Shown: one piece after another, positions 8,657 through 18,388 of the stretch
Numbering within the stretch: the first letter of the stretch is position 1
Layout of the letters: each line of letters opens with the position of its first letter
Source: Gracilibacillus timonensis
GTDB taxonomy: Bacteria; Bacillota; Bacilli; Bacillales; Amphibacillaceae
Length of the DNA stretch: 64,000 nucleotides
Assembly: GCF_900086715.1 (NCBI RefSeq)
Contig: NZ_FLKH01000012.1
Location: forward strand, 1,488,001 to 1,552,000
Reading direction: 5' to 3'
The notes under the pieces: generated by a model
Databases searched by the model: none
What the model saw: only the letters and a program-made list of their open reading frames with translations
What the model was told of the DNA's origin: nothing
Translations under genes and position numbers: made by a program

Positions 8657-10855
8657 TTACTGAATCGTTCTTTCTACGGTATAGACATCTTGAATTTGTT
8701 TTAAACGATCTACTATTTTTTTTAAGTGTTGATTATTATGAATCAAAATATTAATGTGAATCACCGCTATTTTTTGTCGGTCGGATCGTCCATTTACCGC
8801 CATAATATTGGTTTTCGCTTCATTAATCACCTGCAATACATCATTTAATAAACCTTGGCGATCATACCCAGAAATCTCCAAATCTACATGGTAAGACCGT
8901 TTTTCTGATTGTTCATTTTCCCATTTCACCTCTAAGAGTCTTTCCTTGATATGATCGGTTTGCACATTCGGACAGTCGGCGCGATGAACAGATACACCAC
9001 GTCCTTTGGTAATATACCCAACAATCTTGTCTCCTGGCACTGGATTACAGCATCTGGCAAGGCGAATCAGCATGTTATCTACACCTTCTACGCGTACCCC
9101 TGACTCCCCTTTCGCTTTTTTACGCATCGATTGCCCGCTTGCATTAACCTCTTCAATCGTTTCCTCGATTGCCTTATCCTTTTCTTGCTGTTCACGAATT
9201 TTCTCGGTTAATCGTGTAACAATCTGTGCTGCTGTTATCCCATGGTAGCCCACTGCAGCAAACATATCCGCTTCGGTCGTAAAGCTAAATTTCTCCAAAA
9301 CGGTTTTCAATTGTTCTTCCGTCATCAATTCCTTTGGCTCAAAGCCAGCTGCCCTTAATTCTTGCTCCACCATTTCCCGACCTTTAGATACATTCTCCTC
9401 ACGTTGTTGTTTCTTGAAAAATTGTTTAATTTTATTTTTTGCCTGAGATGTTTGGGTTAACTTGAGCCAGTCTTGGGAAGGTCCGTAGGAATGCTTCGAT
9501 GTCATCATTTCAATGATATCACCATTTTTCAGCTGATAATCCAATGGTTCAATCTTGCCATTAATCTTTGCACCGATCGTGTGGTTTCCCACCTCCGTGT
9601 GAATCTTGTATGCAAAGTCAATCGGCACGGAGCCTCTCGGCAGTTCCACCACATCACCTTTTGGAGTAAACACGTAAACCATATCGGAAAACAAATCGAC
9701 CTTTAGGGATTCCATAAATTCTTCTGCATCCGTGGCGTCATTTTGCCATTCCAAAATCTCCCGAAACCAAGCCAGACGCTCTTCATTGGACTGTTGAGAA
9801 GCATTTTTCCCCTCTTTATAAGCCCAATGTGCCGCAATCCCGTACTCCGCAATTTCGTGCATCTCTTGGGTACGGATTTGCACTTCTAAAGGGGCTCCTT
9901 TTGGTCCAATCACCGTGGTATGCAACGACTGATAAAGATTTGGCTTAGGCATAGCAATATAATCCTTAAAACGGCCAGGCATCGGCTTCCAACATGTATG
10001 AATAATGCCTAATACGGCATAACAATCTTTGATACTTGAAACGATAATTCGAACGGCCAATAAGTCATAAATTTCATTGAATTGCTTCTTTTGCAGCATC
10101 ATCTTTCGGTAAATACTGTAGATATGCTTTGGCCTGCCTGACAATTCCGCTTTAATATCTACATCCTTTAACTGTCTTTTGACTTCTTCCATGACTTCAT
10201 CAATATAATGTACACGTTCTTCACGCTTTTGCTTCATGAGGTGTACAATACGATAATATTGTTGTGGGTTTAAATACCGCAAGGCCGTATCTTCAAGTTC
10301 CCATTTAATAGCAGATATCCCCAAACGATGAGCAAGCGGGGCGAAGATCTCCAGTGTTTCATTAGAAATGCGGCGTTGTTTCTCTGCTGGTAAATGCTTT
10401 AATGTACGCATATTGTGCAACCGGTCTGCCAGCTTAATCAATATAACACGAATATCCTTTGCCATAGCAATAAACATTTTTCGGTGTGTTTCGGCCTGCT
10501 GTGCCTCTTTCGACATATATTTAATTTTCCGTAGTTTGGTTACCCCGTCCACAAGCATGGCAACTTCCTCGTTAAACGCTGCCGAAATGTCTTCCAGTGT
10601 GTACTCCGTGTCTTCCACAACATCATGAAGAAAACCACCTGCAACTGTCTCCGGATCCAATTTTAAGTCTACTAAGATTCCAGCCACCTGAACGGGATGA
10701 ATAATGTAAGGTTCACCTGATTTTCGAAATTGACCTTCATGCGCCTTTTCAGCAAACTCATACGCACGTTTAATAAACCCGACATCCTCTTTATTTAAAT
10801 AACTTTCCGCTTCATGAAATACATCTTCAGGCGCTAAAATTTTATCCTTTGCCAT
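8657..10855 (-). CDS. relA: Bifunctional (p)ppGpp synthetase/hydrolase RelA/Rel
   Basis: Long RSH protein that makes and degrades the stringent-response alarmones on the ribosome. From the chosen start it is 732 aa. Domains in order: HD hydrolase (HD at residues 77-78 in FLHDVVED), synthetase (RPKHIYSIYRKM, then GRFKDYIAMPKPNLYQSLHT), TGS (VYVFTPKGDVVELPRG), the zinc-finger/conserved-cysteine region (RLARCCNPVPGDKIVG) and C-terminal ACT. An ATG 33 nt upstream is open, but AAGGTG sits properly before 10855 and the family starts there. Both catalytic domains look intact, so it should be bifunctional. Confidence 0.95.
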   Translation of the reverse strand: MAKDKILAPEDVFHEAESYLNKEDVGFIKRAYEFAEKAHEGQFRKSGEPYIIHPVQVAGILVDLKLDPETVAGGFLHDVVEDTEYTLEDISAAFNEEVAMLVDGVTKLRKIKYMSKEAQQAETHRKMFIAMAKDIRVILIKLADRLHNMRTLKHLPAEKQRRISNETLEIFAPLAHRLGISAIKWELEDTALRYLNPQQYYRIVHLMKQKREERVHYIDEVMEEVKRQLKDVDIKAELSGRPKHIYSIYRKMMLQKKQFNEIYDLLAVRIIVSSIKDCYAVLGIIHTCWKPMPGRFKDYIAMPKPNLYQSLHTTVIGPKGAPLEVQIRTQEMHEIAEYGIAAHWAYKEGKNASQQSNEERLAWFREILEWQNDATDAEEFMESLKVDLFSDMVYVFTPKGDVVELPRGSVPIDFAYKIHTEVGNHTIGAKINGKIEPLDYQLKNGDIIEMMTSKHSYGPSQDWLKLTQTSQAKNKIKQFFKKQQREENVSKGREMVEQELRAAGFEPKELMTEEQLKTVLEKFSFTTEADMFAAVGYHGITAAQIVTRLTEKIREQQEKDKAIEETIEEVNASGQSMRKKAKGESGVRVEGVDNMLIRLARCCNPVPGDKIVGYITKGRGVSVHRADCPNVQTDHIKERLLEVKWENEQSEKRSYHVDLEISGYDRQGLLNDVLQVINEAKTNIMAVNGRSDRQKIAVIHINILIHNNQHLKKIVDRLKQIQDVYTVERTIQ

Positions 10856-11162
10856 ATAATCACCTTTTACTAAGTAATACTTGCACATTAGATACAGCTT
10901 TTCAGAAATGCTCGCTGCTTTTCTATTCGATACTTATCTTCACATGTTATTGCATGGATATGCTAATAGTGTAGACCTTTATCATCGAACCAAAACGTTT
11001 ATTTACTATCATAACAGAAAAATCGTGATTTTTCCTCATAAAAATCATATTTCTCTAATTGTTCGTCCCACATTTGGTTTTTACGATTGATGTTCTTTAG
11101 GAGTGATCTTCAAAAGTACACTTTATTCTTTATCTTGATAGAAGTGTATGCTCATGCTTGAC

Positions 11163-11390
11163 TCGATAAGATGGATTATGTGAAGTAGCTTGGTCATTAT
11201 GTTGAATATGTGTGGATGACAACGCTCCACCCAAGCCCTTCGTTAGGAATGGTATCCTACTGCGTTAATGGATCAAGAGCACATATCAGGTCAAAGAATG
11301 CTTTGTATCCAACTTCTTTTCTTTTTCATATATACCAGCGTCTAGAACCTATTCCCAAAGCGGATTATTTCACATAATCCACCTTATCGA
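11163..11390. repeat. Short decayed copy of the composite repeat, with terminal inverted repeats
   Basis: The ends at 11163-11187 and 11366-11390 are imperfect inverted copies of the 25-bp terminal repeat (core GATAAGATGGATTATGT / ACATAATCCATCTTATC). Only about 180 bp lies between, including a recognisable fragment TAGAACCTATTCCCAAAGCG of the hairpin module. It looks like an internal deletion derivative of the roughly 700-bp elements seen at 14.9, 51.5 and 62.2 kb. Apart from this element and the apt terminator, the 713-bp relA-apt interval holds nothing I recognise. Confidence 0.65.
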
Positions 11391-11503
11391 TACTTTAGCC
11401 GTCAAGCAACCTAAGCATATGGAATTATTTATGATTATCCATCGCACGATCAAAACCTTTCCAACTGCTGTTTAAGTAAGGGTTATATATCTTATTTACT
11501 GTA

Positions 11504-11537
11504 TAAAAAAACCAAAGCATATCACTTTGGTTTTTTG
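11504..11537 (-). terminator. Terminator of recJ-apt
   Basis: The arms AAAACCAAAG and CTTTGGTTTT with a 6-nt loop are followed on the minus strand by seven U. They lie 32 nt after the apt stop. The hairpin also has a T-run on the other side, so it could work in both directions. Confidence 0.8.
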
Positions 11538-11568
11538 TTCGGCATATGGTAATACGTGAACCTTATAA

Positions 11569-12081
11569 TTAGTACTGCATAAGCGTTAATACATCATAGC
11601 CTTCTAATTTATCACGACCATTTAAATAGGTTAATTCAATTAAGAAAGCACAGCCAACAACGATTCCTCCAAGTTCTTCTACCAGATTGATGGTTGCTTC
11701 AATCGTTCCACCTGTCGCCAGTAAATCATCGGTAATAAGAACACGCTGTCCCGGCTTGATCGCATCTTTATGGATCGTTAGCACATTTTTTCCATACTCC
11801 AGTCCGTAGTCTACCTTAATGACTTCCCGTGGCAGTTTACCTTCTTTCCTAACTGGGGCAAATCCTATTTCTAAGGCAAACGAAACCGGACATCCAACAA
11901 TAAAACCTCGTGCTTCTGGTCCTACTACCAAATCAATTTCTTTATTCTCCGCATATTCAACAATTTCTTCCACCGCAGCCTTGTAAGCAGGACCATTATC
12001 CATCAAAGTGGTAATATCCTTAAACTGTACTCCTTCTTTTGGCCAATCTTCTACTAAGGTAACATACTTTTTATAATCCAT
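11569..12081 (-). CDS. apt: Adenine phosphoribosyltransferase
   Basis: Purine salvage enzyme that converts adenine plus PRPP to AMP. The 170-aa length and sequence closely follow B. subtilis Apt: [11 protein letters not shown] near the start, GPEARGF, the KEGKLPRE flexible loop, and the PRPP-binding motif [13 protein letters not shown] (about residues 115-127). A longer frame opens at 12105, but the ATG at 12081 has GAGGAGGAAG upstream and matches the family N-terminus. Its start overlaps the recJ 3' end by 11 nt, implying translational coupling. Confidence 0.95.
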   Translation of the reverse strand: MDYKKYVTLVEDWPKEGVQFKDITTLMDNGPAYKAAVEEIVEYAENKEIDLVVGPEARGFIVGCPVSFALEIGFAPVRKEGKLPREVIKVDYGLEYGKNVLTIHKDAIKPGQRVLITDDLLATGGTIEATINLVEELGGIVVGCAFLIELTYLNGRDKLEGYDVLTLMQY

Positions 12082-14383
12082 AGACGACTTCCTCCTCTTG
12101 TTCACTGTTCAATTGTTTCGTGATCCATGACTTTAATTGCTTATAAGATGAGTATACCAATATTTCTTCCAGTTGTATCTGTTTTTTTCTTTCCTTATAT
12201 ACATTGGCTTCCGTTAGATCCTTTTTAGAGGGACTCTGCAGCGGTACGATATTCTGACCATTTCCGCCAACAAAGTTTAATTCATGGAATACTTGAAACA
12301 TAAATTTAATTTTGTCCAGCTTCCATCCCTTAAATTGGGCAAGTTTAGGAGCCTCTATTTTATAATTAAAGCTACCTTTTTTTAACAATGATTGATATAA
12401 CCATTTGAACTCTTCGCGTGTCGGCAACGCTTCGAAATAATGGCCTTGATTCGTTGGGTAACACAGAAATAAACGTTTGAAATTTAAGGTTTGTAACAAA
12501 TGAATGACATCATCCAGTTGATTCGGCATATCTAATAGAAAAAGTCCATCGGTGGACCGATTTAGTTGTGCTGCTTGCTCCTTAGAAAGGACATGTTCAC
12601 CATCATGCTGTCCTTGAAAACTAACAGTAATATCCTGCGCTGTAGGTTTTATGTTCTTATGCCAATTTTTTACACCACGGTAATCAAATAATTGCCAATC
12701 AAACACGGCAATATCCTTTAGCATTAACTGAGGTTTGCGGATACCGTTCCATTCATTTATTTGCAGTTCAGCAATAACCTCTATTACGGAATCTTTTGCT
12801 AGATGAAGAAACGACGAGCCAAACCCAAAACCAATGGCATCCATTTGCACCCCTGCTTCCGCAAATTTTATTTTCAAATGATTCTTGGTTTCTCCAATTT
12901 GCCTCATCTCAGTAGGGGCTGCCTCCAAGTGAAATAAAGGCTTTGGGTTTCCCATGCCAAATGGTGCGAGCTGTTGCAATTCCATCAACAAATCTAAATC
13001 AATCTGGCTGATCGTCAAATGACCAGTCACCGTTAATTGGGGTTTAAAGTCATCCTCTGCCAACTGGATTTTGGCTAATGTCATTAATTCTTGTTGCAGC
13101 TTATTGATATTTTCAACGGGCAAGGTCATCCCAGCAGCTTGAGCATGACCGCCAAAATGCGTGAATAAATCTCGGTGCTGCATACAATTTTGAAACATAT
13201 CAAATCCAGCTATACTACGTGCCGATCCTTTTGCTTGATTGGTTTCAGGGTCTATTGTTAATACAATGGCCGGTCGATGATAGGTTTGAATCAATTTCGA
13301 TGCCACAATGCCGAGCACCCCCTGGTTCCACCCTTGCTTGGCCACGATAATGACATCGCCTTGTTGCTCATTTTCTTCATAGATTGCCATCGCTTCTTCT
13401 GTTATAGCAGAAACAATTCGTTGTCTTTCTGTGTTTAATTCTTGGATGTATCCTGCCAATTCTTCGGCTTCTTCTTCATCTTCTGTAAGCAATAAATCTA
13501 CTGCCATATTGGCATCTTGCAGACGTCCAACCGCATTCAATCTTGGAGCAATTCGAAAGCCTACATCTTCTTCTGTTATCTGATCACTTATTTTACATTT
13601 TCTCATTAACGCTTGCATGCCTTTTCTTGATGTTTGGGCTAGTGACTGCAACCCATAATAGGCCAAAATCCGATTCTCATCTTGTAATGGTACCAAGTCA
13701 GCAATCGTGCCAACAGCTACTAAATCAAGATACTGTTTTGGTAGATAACCTAATAAGTGCTGGGCAAACTTAAAGGCGACACCTACACCGGCAAGTTCTT
13801 TAAAAGCGTAATCCTCCGAGCATTTTGGATGAATGACTGCCAAGGCTTCTGGCAGTTGTTCTTGTACCTCATGGTGGTCAGTAATGATAACATCCAGCCC
13901 TAATTCGTTAGCAACGGCTACTTCTTCCACTCCTGCAATGCCATTATCCACCGTGATAATTAACTGAAAGCCTTGTCGATGGGCTTCTCTAAATGCCGTC
14001 TCGTTTGGACCATACCCTTCTGTGAATCGATTGGGTATATAATAATCACACATGGCTCCCGCTTCTCTTAATGCTTCGATCATTACCGTTGTTGATGTTA
14101 CACCATCTGCATCATAATCCCCATAAACAAGAATACTCTCTCCAGCTTCTACTGCTTGCTTTACTCGTTCTACTGCTGTATCTACCCCCGCCAAGTCACT
14201 CGTTGCAAGTAGATGATCTAAGGAAGGCTGTAGAAATTGTCTTGCCTTTTCCACCGAGTCAATTCCTTGCTGTACGAGCAGTTCCTTAACAACAGGGCCT
14301 GTGTCTATCGCGGCAAGCACCTCTGTGTTCGGTTTATTTTCCTGATTATATGTAAACAACCATTTTGACTGACTTTCTAACAT
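12071..14383 (-). CDS. recJ: Single-stranded-DNA 5'-3' exonuclease RecJ
   Basis: DHH-family nuclease used in recombination and mismatch repair. The 770-aa protein is the long Bacillus form. Metal-binding motifs: [12 protein letters not shown] (about residues 81-92), DNGIAG, ITDHHEV (about 165-171), then the DHHA1/OB region with GGHAQAAGM and [12 protein letters not shown] Firmicute-specific C-terminal extension of about 200 residues follows. AGGGGTG precedes the ATG. It is co-oriented and overlapping with apt. Confidence 0.95.
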   Translation of the reverse strand: MLESQSKWLFTYNQENKPNTEVLAAIDTGPVVKELLVQQGIDSVEKARQFLQPSLDHLLATSDLAGVDTAVERVKQAVEAGESILVYGDYDADGVTSTTVMIEALREAGAMCDYYIPNRFTEGYGPNETAFREAHRQGFQLIITVDNGIAGVEEVAVANELGLDVIITDHHEVQEQLPEALAVIHPKCSEDYAFKELAGVGVAFKFAQHLLGYLPKQYLDLVAVGTIADLVPLQDENRILAYYGLQSLAQTSRKGMQALMRKCKISDQITEEDVGFRIAPRLNAVGRLQDANMAVDLLLTEDEEEAEELAGYIQELNTERQRIVSAITEEAMAIYEENEQQGDVIIVAKQGWNQGVLGIVASKLIQTYHRPAIVLTIDPETNQAKGSARSIAGFDMFQNCMQHRDLFTHFGGHAQAAGMTLPVENINKLQQELMTLAKIQLAEDDFKPQLTVTGHLTISQIDLDLLMELQQLAPFGMGNPKPLFHLEAAPTEMRQIGETKNHLKIKFAEAGVQMDAIGFGFGSSFLHLAKDSVIEVIAELQINEWNGIRKPQLMLKDIAVFDWQLFDYRGVKNWHKNIKPTAQDITVSFQGQHDGEHVLSKEQAAQLNRSTDGLFLLDMPNQLDDVIHLLQTLNFKRLFLCYPTNQGHYFEALPTREEFKWLYQSLLKKGSFNYKIEAPKLAQFKGWKLDKIKFMFQVFHELNFVGGNGQNIVPLQSPSKKDLTEANVYKERKKQIQLEEILVYSSYKQLKSWITKQLNSEQEEEVVYGL

Positions 14384-14441
14384 GATTTCACCCCTGACTC
14401 ACTTATTATACTAAAAGAGTAGCAGGGGTAGCAAACAGAAA

Positions 14442-14771
14442 TTATTTATGATGGTTCGTCTCTTGTAAACTATGATTAGTTTCTGGATCCACCGTTTCCA
14501 CATCTACAATCGGATCTTTCTTTGCTTTTAATGCATTTAATTCCGCTTTTACTGTCCGCAATTCTCTTTGCAACCGAATCAAACGAACGACGCCGACTGC
14601 TGCCGTAATCAATGCCCCCATCAATACAGAAAATAAAATGACAAGTATTAATGGTGCATGTCCGGTTCCGAACAAGTAATTCACTTCTACCGCATCAACA
14701 TTGATAACCGCAAATATAGCAATAACAACAGCAAACACGACGGCTGATATAATGTATGTCTGACCTCTCAT
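14442..14771 (-). CDS. LapA-domain (DUF1049) small membrane protein, YrvD-like
   Basis: 109-aa protein with two predicted membrane helices (about residues 5-25 and 38-62, the second LILVILFSVLMGALITAAVG). A short basic coiled coil follows (RLIRLQRELRTVKAELNALK) and a polar acidic tail. This is the LapA layout. The frame begins earlier at 14792, but GGAGGTGG lies inside that extension and positions 14771 as start. It sits between recJ and secDF, as yrvD does in B. subtilis. Role in Gram-positives unknown. Confidence 0.8.
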   Translation of the reverse strand: MRGQTYIISAVVFAVVIAIFAVINVDAVEVNYLFGTGHAPLILVILFSVLMGALITAAVGVVRLIRLQRELRTVKAELNALKAKKDPIVDVETVDPETNHSLQETNHHK

Positions 14772-14873
14772 AACCACTCCACCTCCAAACAAGTCTCACT
14801 ATTGTTCTATACCCTTTTCTCTTCTATCTATCTATGCAAAACTTTTATCCTTCACACGATTCTCTACTTATTA

Positions 14874-15570
14874 AGAAAAGCCGGTCAAAATCCGTTCGGT
14901 CCTTTACCGACCACTCAAAGTAGTCACTGAACTGCCGATAAGATGGATTATGTTAAATAATCCATCTTCTTGAGTGATGAGTTTGACCGTTTTATCTGTG
15001 CGAAGTAAGCCGCTGCGGGAATATGCTGCGCTTTTCTCGCAGGAGTCTCCGCCTATTTCCTACGCTGGGGAATAAGTACTACAATCGAATGGCTGCGAGA
15101 ATGAAGCGTTCCAGGCACTATATTTCTGCAAATAAGCAAACCGCATAACCTTTTTCTGAGAACGATTCGATCATACATTATGACTTTTATAGTTATACCA
15201 TGATCCAATACACAGCCGAAAAATCAGCTGACGATTTTCTCCTTTTGCTATCATAGTGTCTAAGTACCTAGAACGCTTCATCCTTGCAATGATAACCATT
15301 GTTGTACTTTTACCTAGCGGAGGGAATATGCGGAGACTCCAGTGGGACCAGGACGAGCTGAAGATCCACTTGTAAAAGTGCTCTTCTTTTGCAAGTTAGC
15401 TGAAGCCGGCCCCACGGAAAGCGCAGCATATTCCCGGAGCGCTCGCCTAGCATAAAAAAACGGACAAACTCACCACTAAAGAAAGCAAACTACTTTACAT
15501 AATCCATCTTATCGGTACTCCGGTTCATTCAAGGTCAAATCGTTCCAAATCCCATTACATCAATGATTAT
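14874..15570. repeat. Composite intergenic repeat, copy A
   Basis: Terminal inverted repeats at 14935-14959 and 15491-15515 are bounded outside by sequence shared with other copies. The left has the CCGGT..CGG hairpin followed by CCTTTAC; the right has GGTTCATTCAAGGTCAAA then AATCCCATTA. The right-hand hairpin module (15322-15435) is intact: outer helix GGGAATATGC/GCATATTCCC, second helix GTGGG/CCCAC, and a distal helix with an AAGAGCA-type loop. The left module (about 15010-15060) has lost its middle. No convincing coding frame. It fills the 845-bp lapA-secDF gap. Confidence 0.8.
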
Positions 15571-15589
15571 AAATTTTTCTTACCTTAGA

Positions 15590-15617
15590 ATAAAGGCTGG
15601 GATTACCCAGCCTTTAT
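15590..15617 (-). terminator. Terminator after secDF
   Basis: A 12-bp stem (ATAAAGGCTGGG with its complement) and a 4-nt loop start at the last base of the secDF stop codon. The downstream minus-strand sequence is TTCTAAGG, so the U-tract is weak. Confidence 0.65.
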
Positions 15618-17884
15618 CAAACTTGTGGACCGTCATTACGTTTTTTCTCAGCATAAATAATGGGTTTCTCTTTGATCGATCTTCCACGCCATACTAACCA
15701 TAGCTGGGCGGCAATGAACAGGGACGAATAAGTACCTGCTAATAAACCGACAATTAAAGCAAACGAGAAGTTGGTAATAGCGCTAGCCCCGAATACAAAC
15801 AACATCACGGCTGCAAAGATAACGGTAAGTACCGTATTGATACTTCGTGCCAATGTTTGCATTAAGCTGTTGTTCACAATTTTAGCTAATTCCGCAAATG
15901 ACTTAATTTTCTTCTTACGTTTTAAGTTCTCTCTAATTCGATCAAAAGTAACAATGGTATCATTAATCGAATAACCGACGATCGTTAATATCGCTGCAAT
16001 AATGGTAATATCAAACTCCATTCTCGTAATCGCGAACAATGCCACAATAAAAAAGGCATCGTGGAGCAAGGCGACAATCGCCGTAAGTGCAAAATAAAAC
16101 TCAAAACGAAAAGCGAGGTAAACAACAATCGCAATGGAGGCATACAATACGGCCAATAAAGCATTTTTCGCTAATTCCTCCCCGACAATTGGGGAAACCG
16201 TGCTGACGGTCGGCGCATGGCCATACTGCTCTTCAAATAAGCTCCTCACCTCGGCCACTTTTTCCTGAGAAAGGTCTTCTGAAAAACGAGCAACCGCCAT
16301 ATTCTCATCCTCACCCGAAACAACAATCGGGGCACTTGCTTCTAATCCTAACTCTTCAAAGGAGGACTCTACCTGCTCTGAGCTGATCGCTTCGTCCGCC
16401 AGCACATCTACTCGTGAACCAGAAACAAAGTCAATCCCTAGATTTAAACGAAAGATCGCTAAGCAGACAATACCAACCACTACTAATAAAATGGAGATGC
16501 TAAAGAACTTCTTGCGGTGCTCTACAATGTTAAAATAGCGTCCAAACACTTTTGGTTCTACCTCTTCATTGCTGTTAATATCTTGAATTTGTGATTTTTT
16601 CACCCCAAACCAGCCTGGACGCTTTTTAAGAAAGTTACTCTTCACCCATAAGCCAAGAAATAGACGTGAACCGAAGACTGCCGTTACAAAACTTAACACA
16701 ATACTTACGATAAGCAAGGTCGCAAACCCTTTGACAGAGCTTGTACCAAAGATAAATAACACGGAAGCTGCAATCAATGTGGTAATATTTGCATCCAAAA
16801 TCGTGCTTAACGAATTCTTATTACCTGATTTAAAGGCCGCCTTAATGGATTTACCTTCTTTCAATTCTTCTTTAATCCGCTCGTAGGTGATAATATTGGC
16901 ATCCACGGCCATCCCTACCCCCAGCACAAGGGCTGCGATACCTGGCAATGTCAACACACCATTCATAAGCTGGAACACCAATAAAACCAAATACACATAG
17001 ATACTTAAGGTGATCGCTGCAATCACACCAGGAAAGCGATAAAAGCAAATCATATAGATAAAGATTAATAAAACACCTAAGAAACCAGCAAAAACGGTTT
17101 TATCCAAGGCCTGCTGACCAAACTGGGCACCTACAGAAGTTGAGTATTCCTCCTCTAAATCAACGGGCAGAGAACCCGCATTTAACAGATCAGCTAATTG
17201 CTGAGCGGACTCAACGGTGAATGTTGGACTCTCAATCATAATATCGGTGGTTCGTAAGACATTTTGAAAGCCTGGATCCGAGATAATTTTCGAATCTTCT
17301 TTATTTCTTTCTTCCTCGTAGCTGTCGCCTTCTTCATAATCCATCCAAATCACGACACGATTGCTCGCCTCAGGGTCATCCGCAATCGCCTGTGTTGTAT
17401 CCCCAAAACGATCGGCATCCTTAAATTTCACACTAACGATCGGTTGATTGGTATCCGGATTAAAATCCTGCCTTGCACTTCCTTCCTGGAGATCGGAACC
17501 ATCCAAGTACTCTTGGTCATTCACATCTCGAAAGGAGAGTTCTGCAGTAGTAGCCAGCATTTCTCTTGCCTGGTCTTGATTTTCTACTCCAGCTAACTGT
17601 ACACGAATACGATCAGGTTCCTCAATACTAAAACTAGGTTCGCTGATCCCCATGGAATTCACTCGCCGCTCCAGATTAGCAACGGTTGCTTCCAGCACAC
17701 TGCGGTCTATTTCTTGACCTTCCTCTTCATCTAAAGGTTTCACCTCATAAAGAACTTCAAAACCGCCCTGAAGATCCAAACCTAGATTAATTTTACTTGC
17801 TACTCCAGAATATGTAGTACCAATTGTTGCACCCAAAATAATAACAATAAGAAAAAAGGCAACAATTCTTCCTTTATTTACCAT
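15617..17884 (-). CDS. secDF: Fused protein translocase subunit SecDF
   Basis: Membrane component that uses the proton gradient to assist late steps of Sec export. A single 755-aa polypeptide carries both SecD (start to about 420) and SecF halves, the fused form typical of Bacillus. Visible: N-terminal membrane anchor, LGLDLQGGFEVLYEV (D1 motif), VGMAVDANIITYERIKEEL (SecD motif 4), and in the SecF half NLGIDFVSGSR, VGYSINDTIVTFDRIREN and a last hydrophobic hairpin. The predicted total is about 12 helices. GGGAGG lies 8 nt before the ATG. comN is 73 nt upstream, as in B. subtilis. Confidence 0.95.
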   Translation of the reverse strand: MVNKGRIVAFFLIVIILGATIGTTYSGVASKINLGLDLQGGFEVLYEVKPLDEEEGQEIDRSVLEATVANLERRVNSMGISEPSFSIEEPDRIRVQLAGVENQDQAREMLATTAELSFRDVNDQEYLDGSDLQEGSARQDFNPDTNQPIVSVKFKDADRFGDTTQAIADDPEASNRVVIWMDYEEGDSYEEERNKEDSKIISDPGFQNVLRTTDIMIESPTFTVESAQQLADLLNAGSLPVDLEEEYSTSVGAQFGQQALDKTVFAGFLGVLLIFIYMICFYRFPGVIAAITLSIYVYLVLLVFQLMNGVLTLPGIAALVLGVGMAVDANIITYERIKEELKEGKSIKAAFKSGNKNSLSTILDANITTLIAASVLFIFGTSSVKGFATLLIVSIVLSFVTAVFGSRLFLGLWVKSNFLKKRPGWFGVKKSQIQDINSNEEVEPKVFGRYFNIVEHRKKFFSISILLVVVGIVCLAIFRLNLGIDFVSGSRVDVLADEAISSEQVESSFEELGLEASAPIVVSGEDENMAVARFSEDLSQEKVAEVRSLFEEQYGHAPTVSTVSPIVGEELAKNALLAVLYASIAIVVYLAFRFEFYFALTAIVALLHDAFFIVALFAITRMEFDITIIAAILTIVGYSINDTIVTFDRIRENLKRKKKIKSFAELAKIVNNSLMQTLARSINTVLTVIFAAVMLFVFGASAITNFSFALIVGLLAGTYSSLFIAAQLWLVWRGRSIKEKPIIYAEKKRNDGPQV

Positions 17885-17957
17885 TTATAAAGCCTCCCTA
17901 AATTAACAAACCCACTCCATTTTACAACAAATGCTAGTAAATCGACAAGTAACTGTG

Positions 17958-18248
17958 CTAAGCATCTGTTCTCCCTAGCACGGCATCCAGGGACTCTTGT
18001 AAATTGGTGTCCTCCCATGTACGCTGTGTTAAAAAGGTCATATACATACTCGATCGTAAGTGCATAATATCTTGTACCACCGCATTCAGCGATTTTTCCG
18101 GATCACCTTTCCATACTTTGGCTAGTAAGCATTGCCAAATATCCTCTGTCGAAATCTTGGAATAATCCAATAGTTTAAACTCTTCTACTTTACTCTCAAG
18201 CACAGGATCTAGTTCACTTTTCCAAGCAGATACTGCTTTTTTTGTCAT
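17958..18248 (-). CDS. comN: ComN-like post-transcriptional regulator (YrzD)
   Basis: 96-aa soluble protein of the post-transcriptional regulator family. In B. subtilis ComN promotes comE mRNA accumulation and localises with MinJ/DivIVA. Family features here: SKISTEDIWQCLLAKVWKG in the middle and SLNAVVQDIMHLRSSMYMTF after it. GGAGG lies 7 nt before the ATG at 18248; an upstream frame start at 18266 overlaps the ribosome site and is unlikely. The position between secDF and spoVB matches B. subtilis yrzD. Confidence 0.8.
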   Translation of the reverse strand: MTKKAVSAWKSELDPVLESKVEEFKLLDYSKISTEDIWQCLLAKVWKGDPEKSLNAVVQDIMHLRSSMYMTFLTQRTWEDTNLQESLDAVLGRTDA

Positions 18249-18388
18249 TATAATTCCTCCGTTCATTCTACAAGGCTCTTTTCCTTAAAATAAAAAATCT
18301 ATCTCATATTTGTCATGCCTGTCCTTATCTATTGCATATAATTCATTGTATATGAAAAATTTCGATTTGAGAAGGCAGGTCGATCAAA

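Noticed and set aside
11218-11290. Possible RNA gene inside the short repeat
   Set aside because: No stable hand-folded structure or known motif; best explained as decayed repeat interior.
14935-15515. Group II intron or attC-type integron cassette
   Set aside because: No reverse transcriptase, no domain V-like hairpin and no integrase site consensus; ends are plain inverted repeats.
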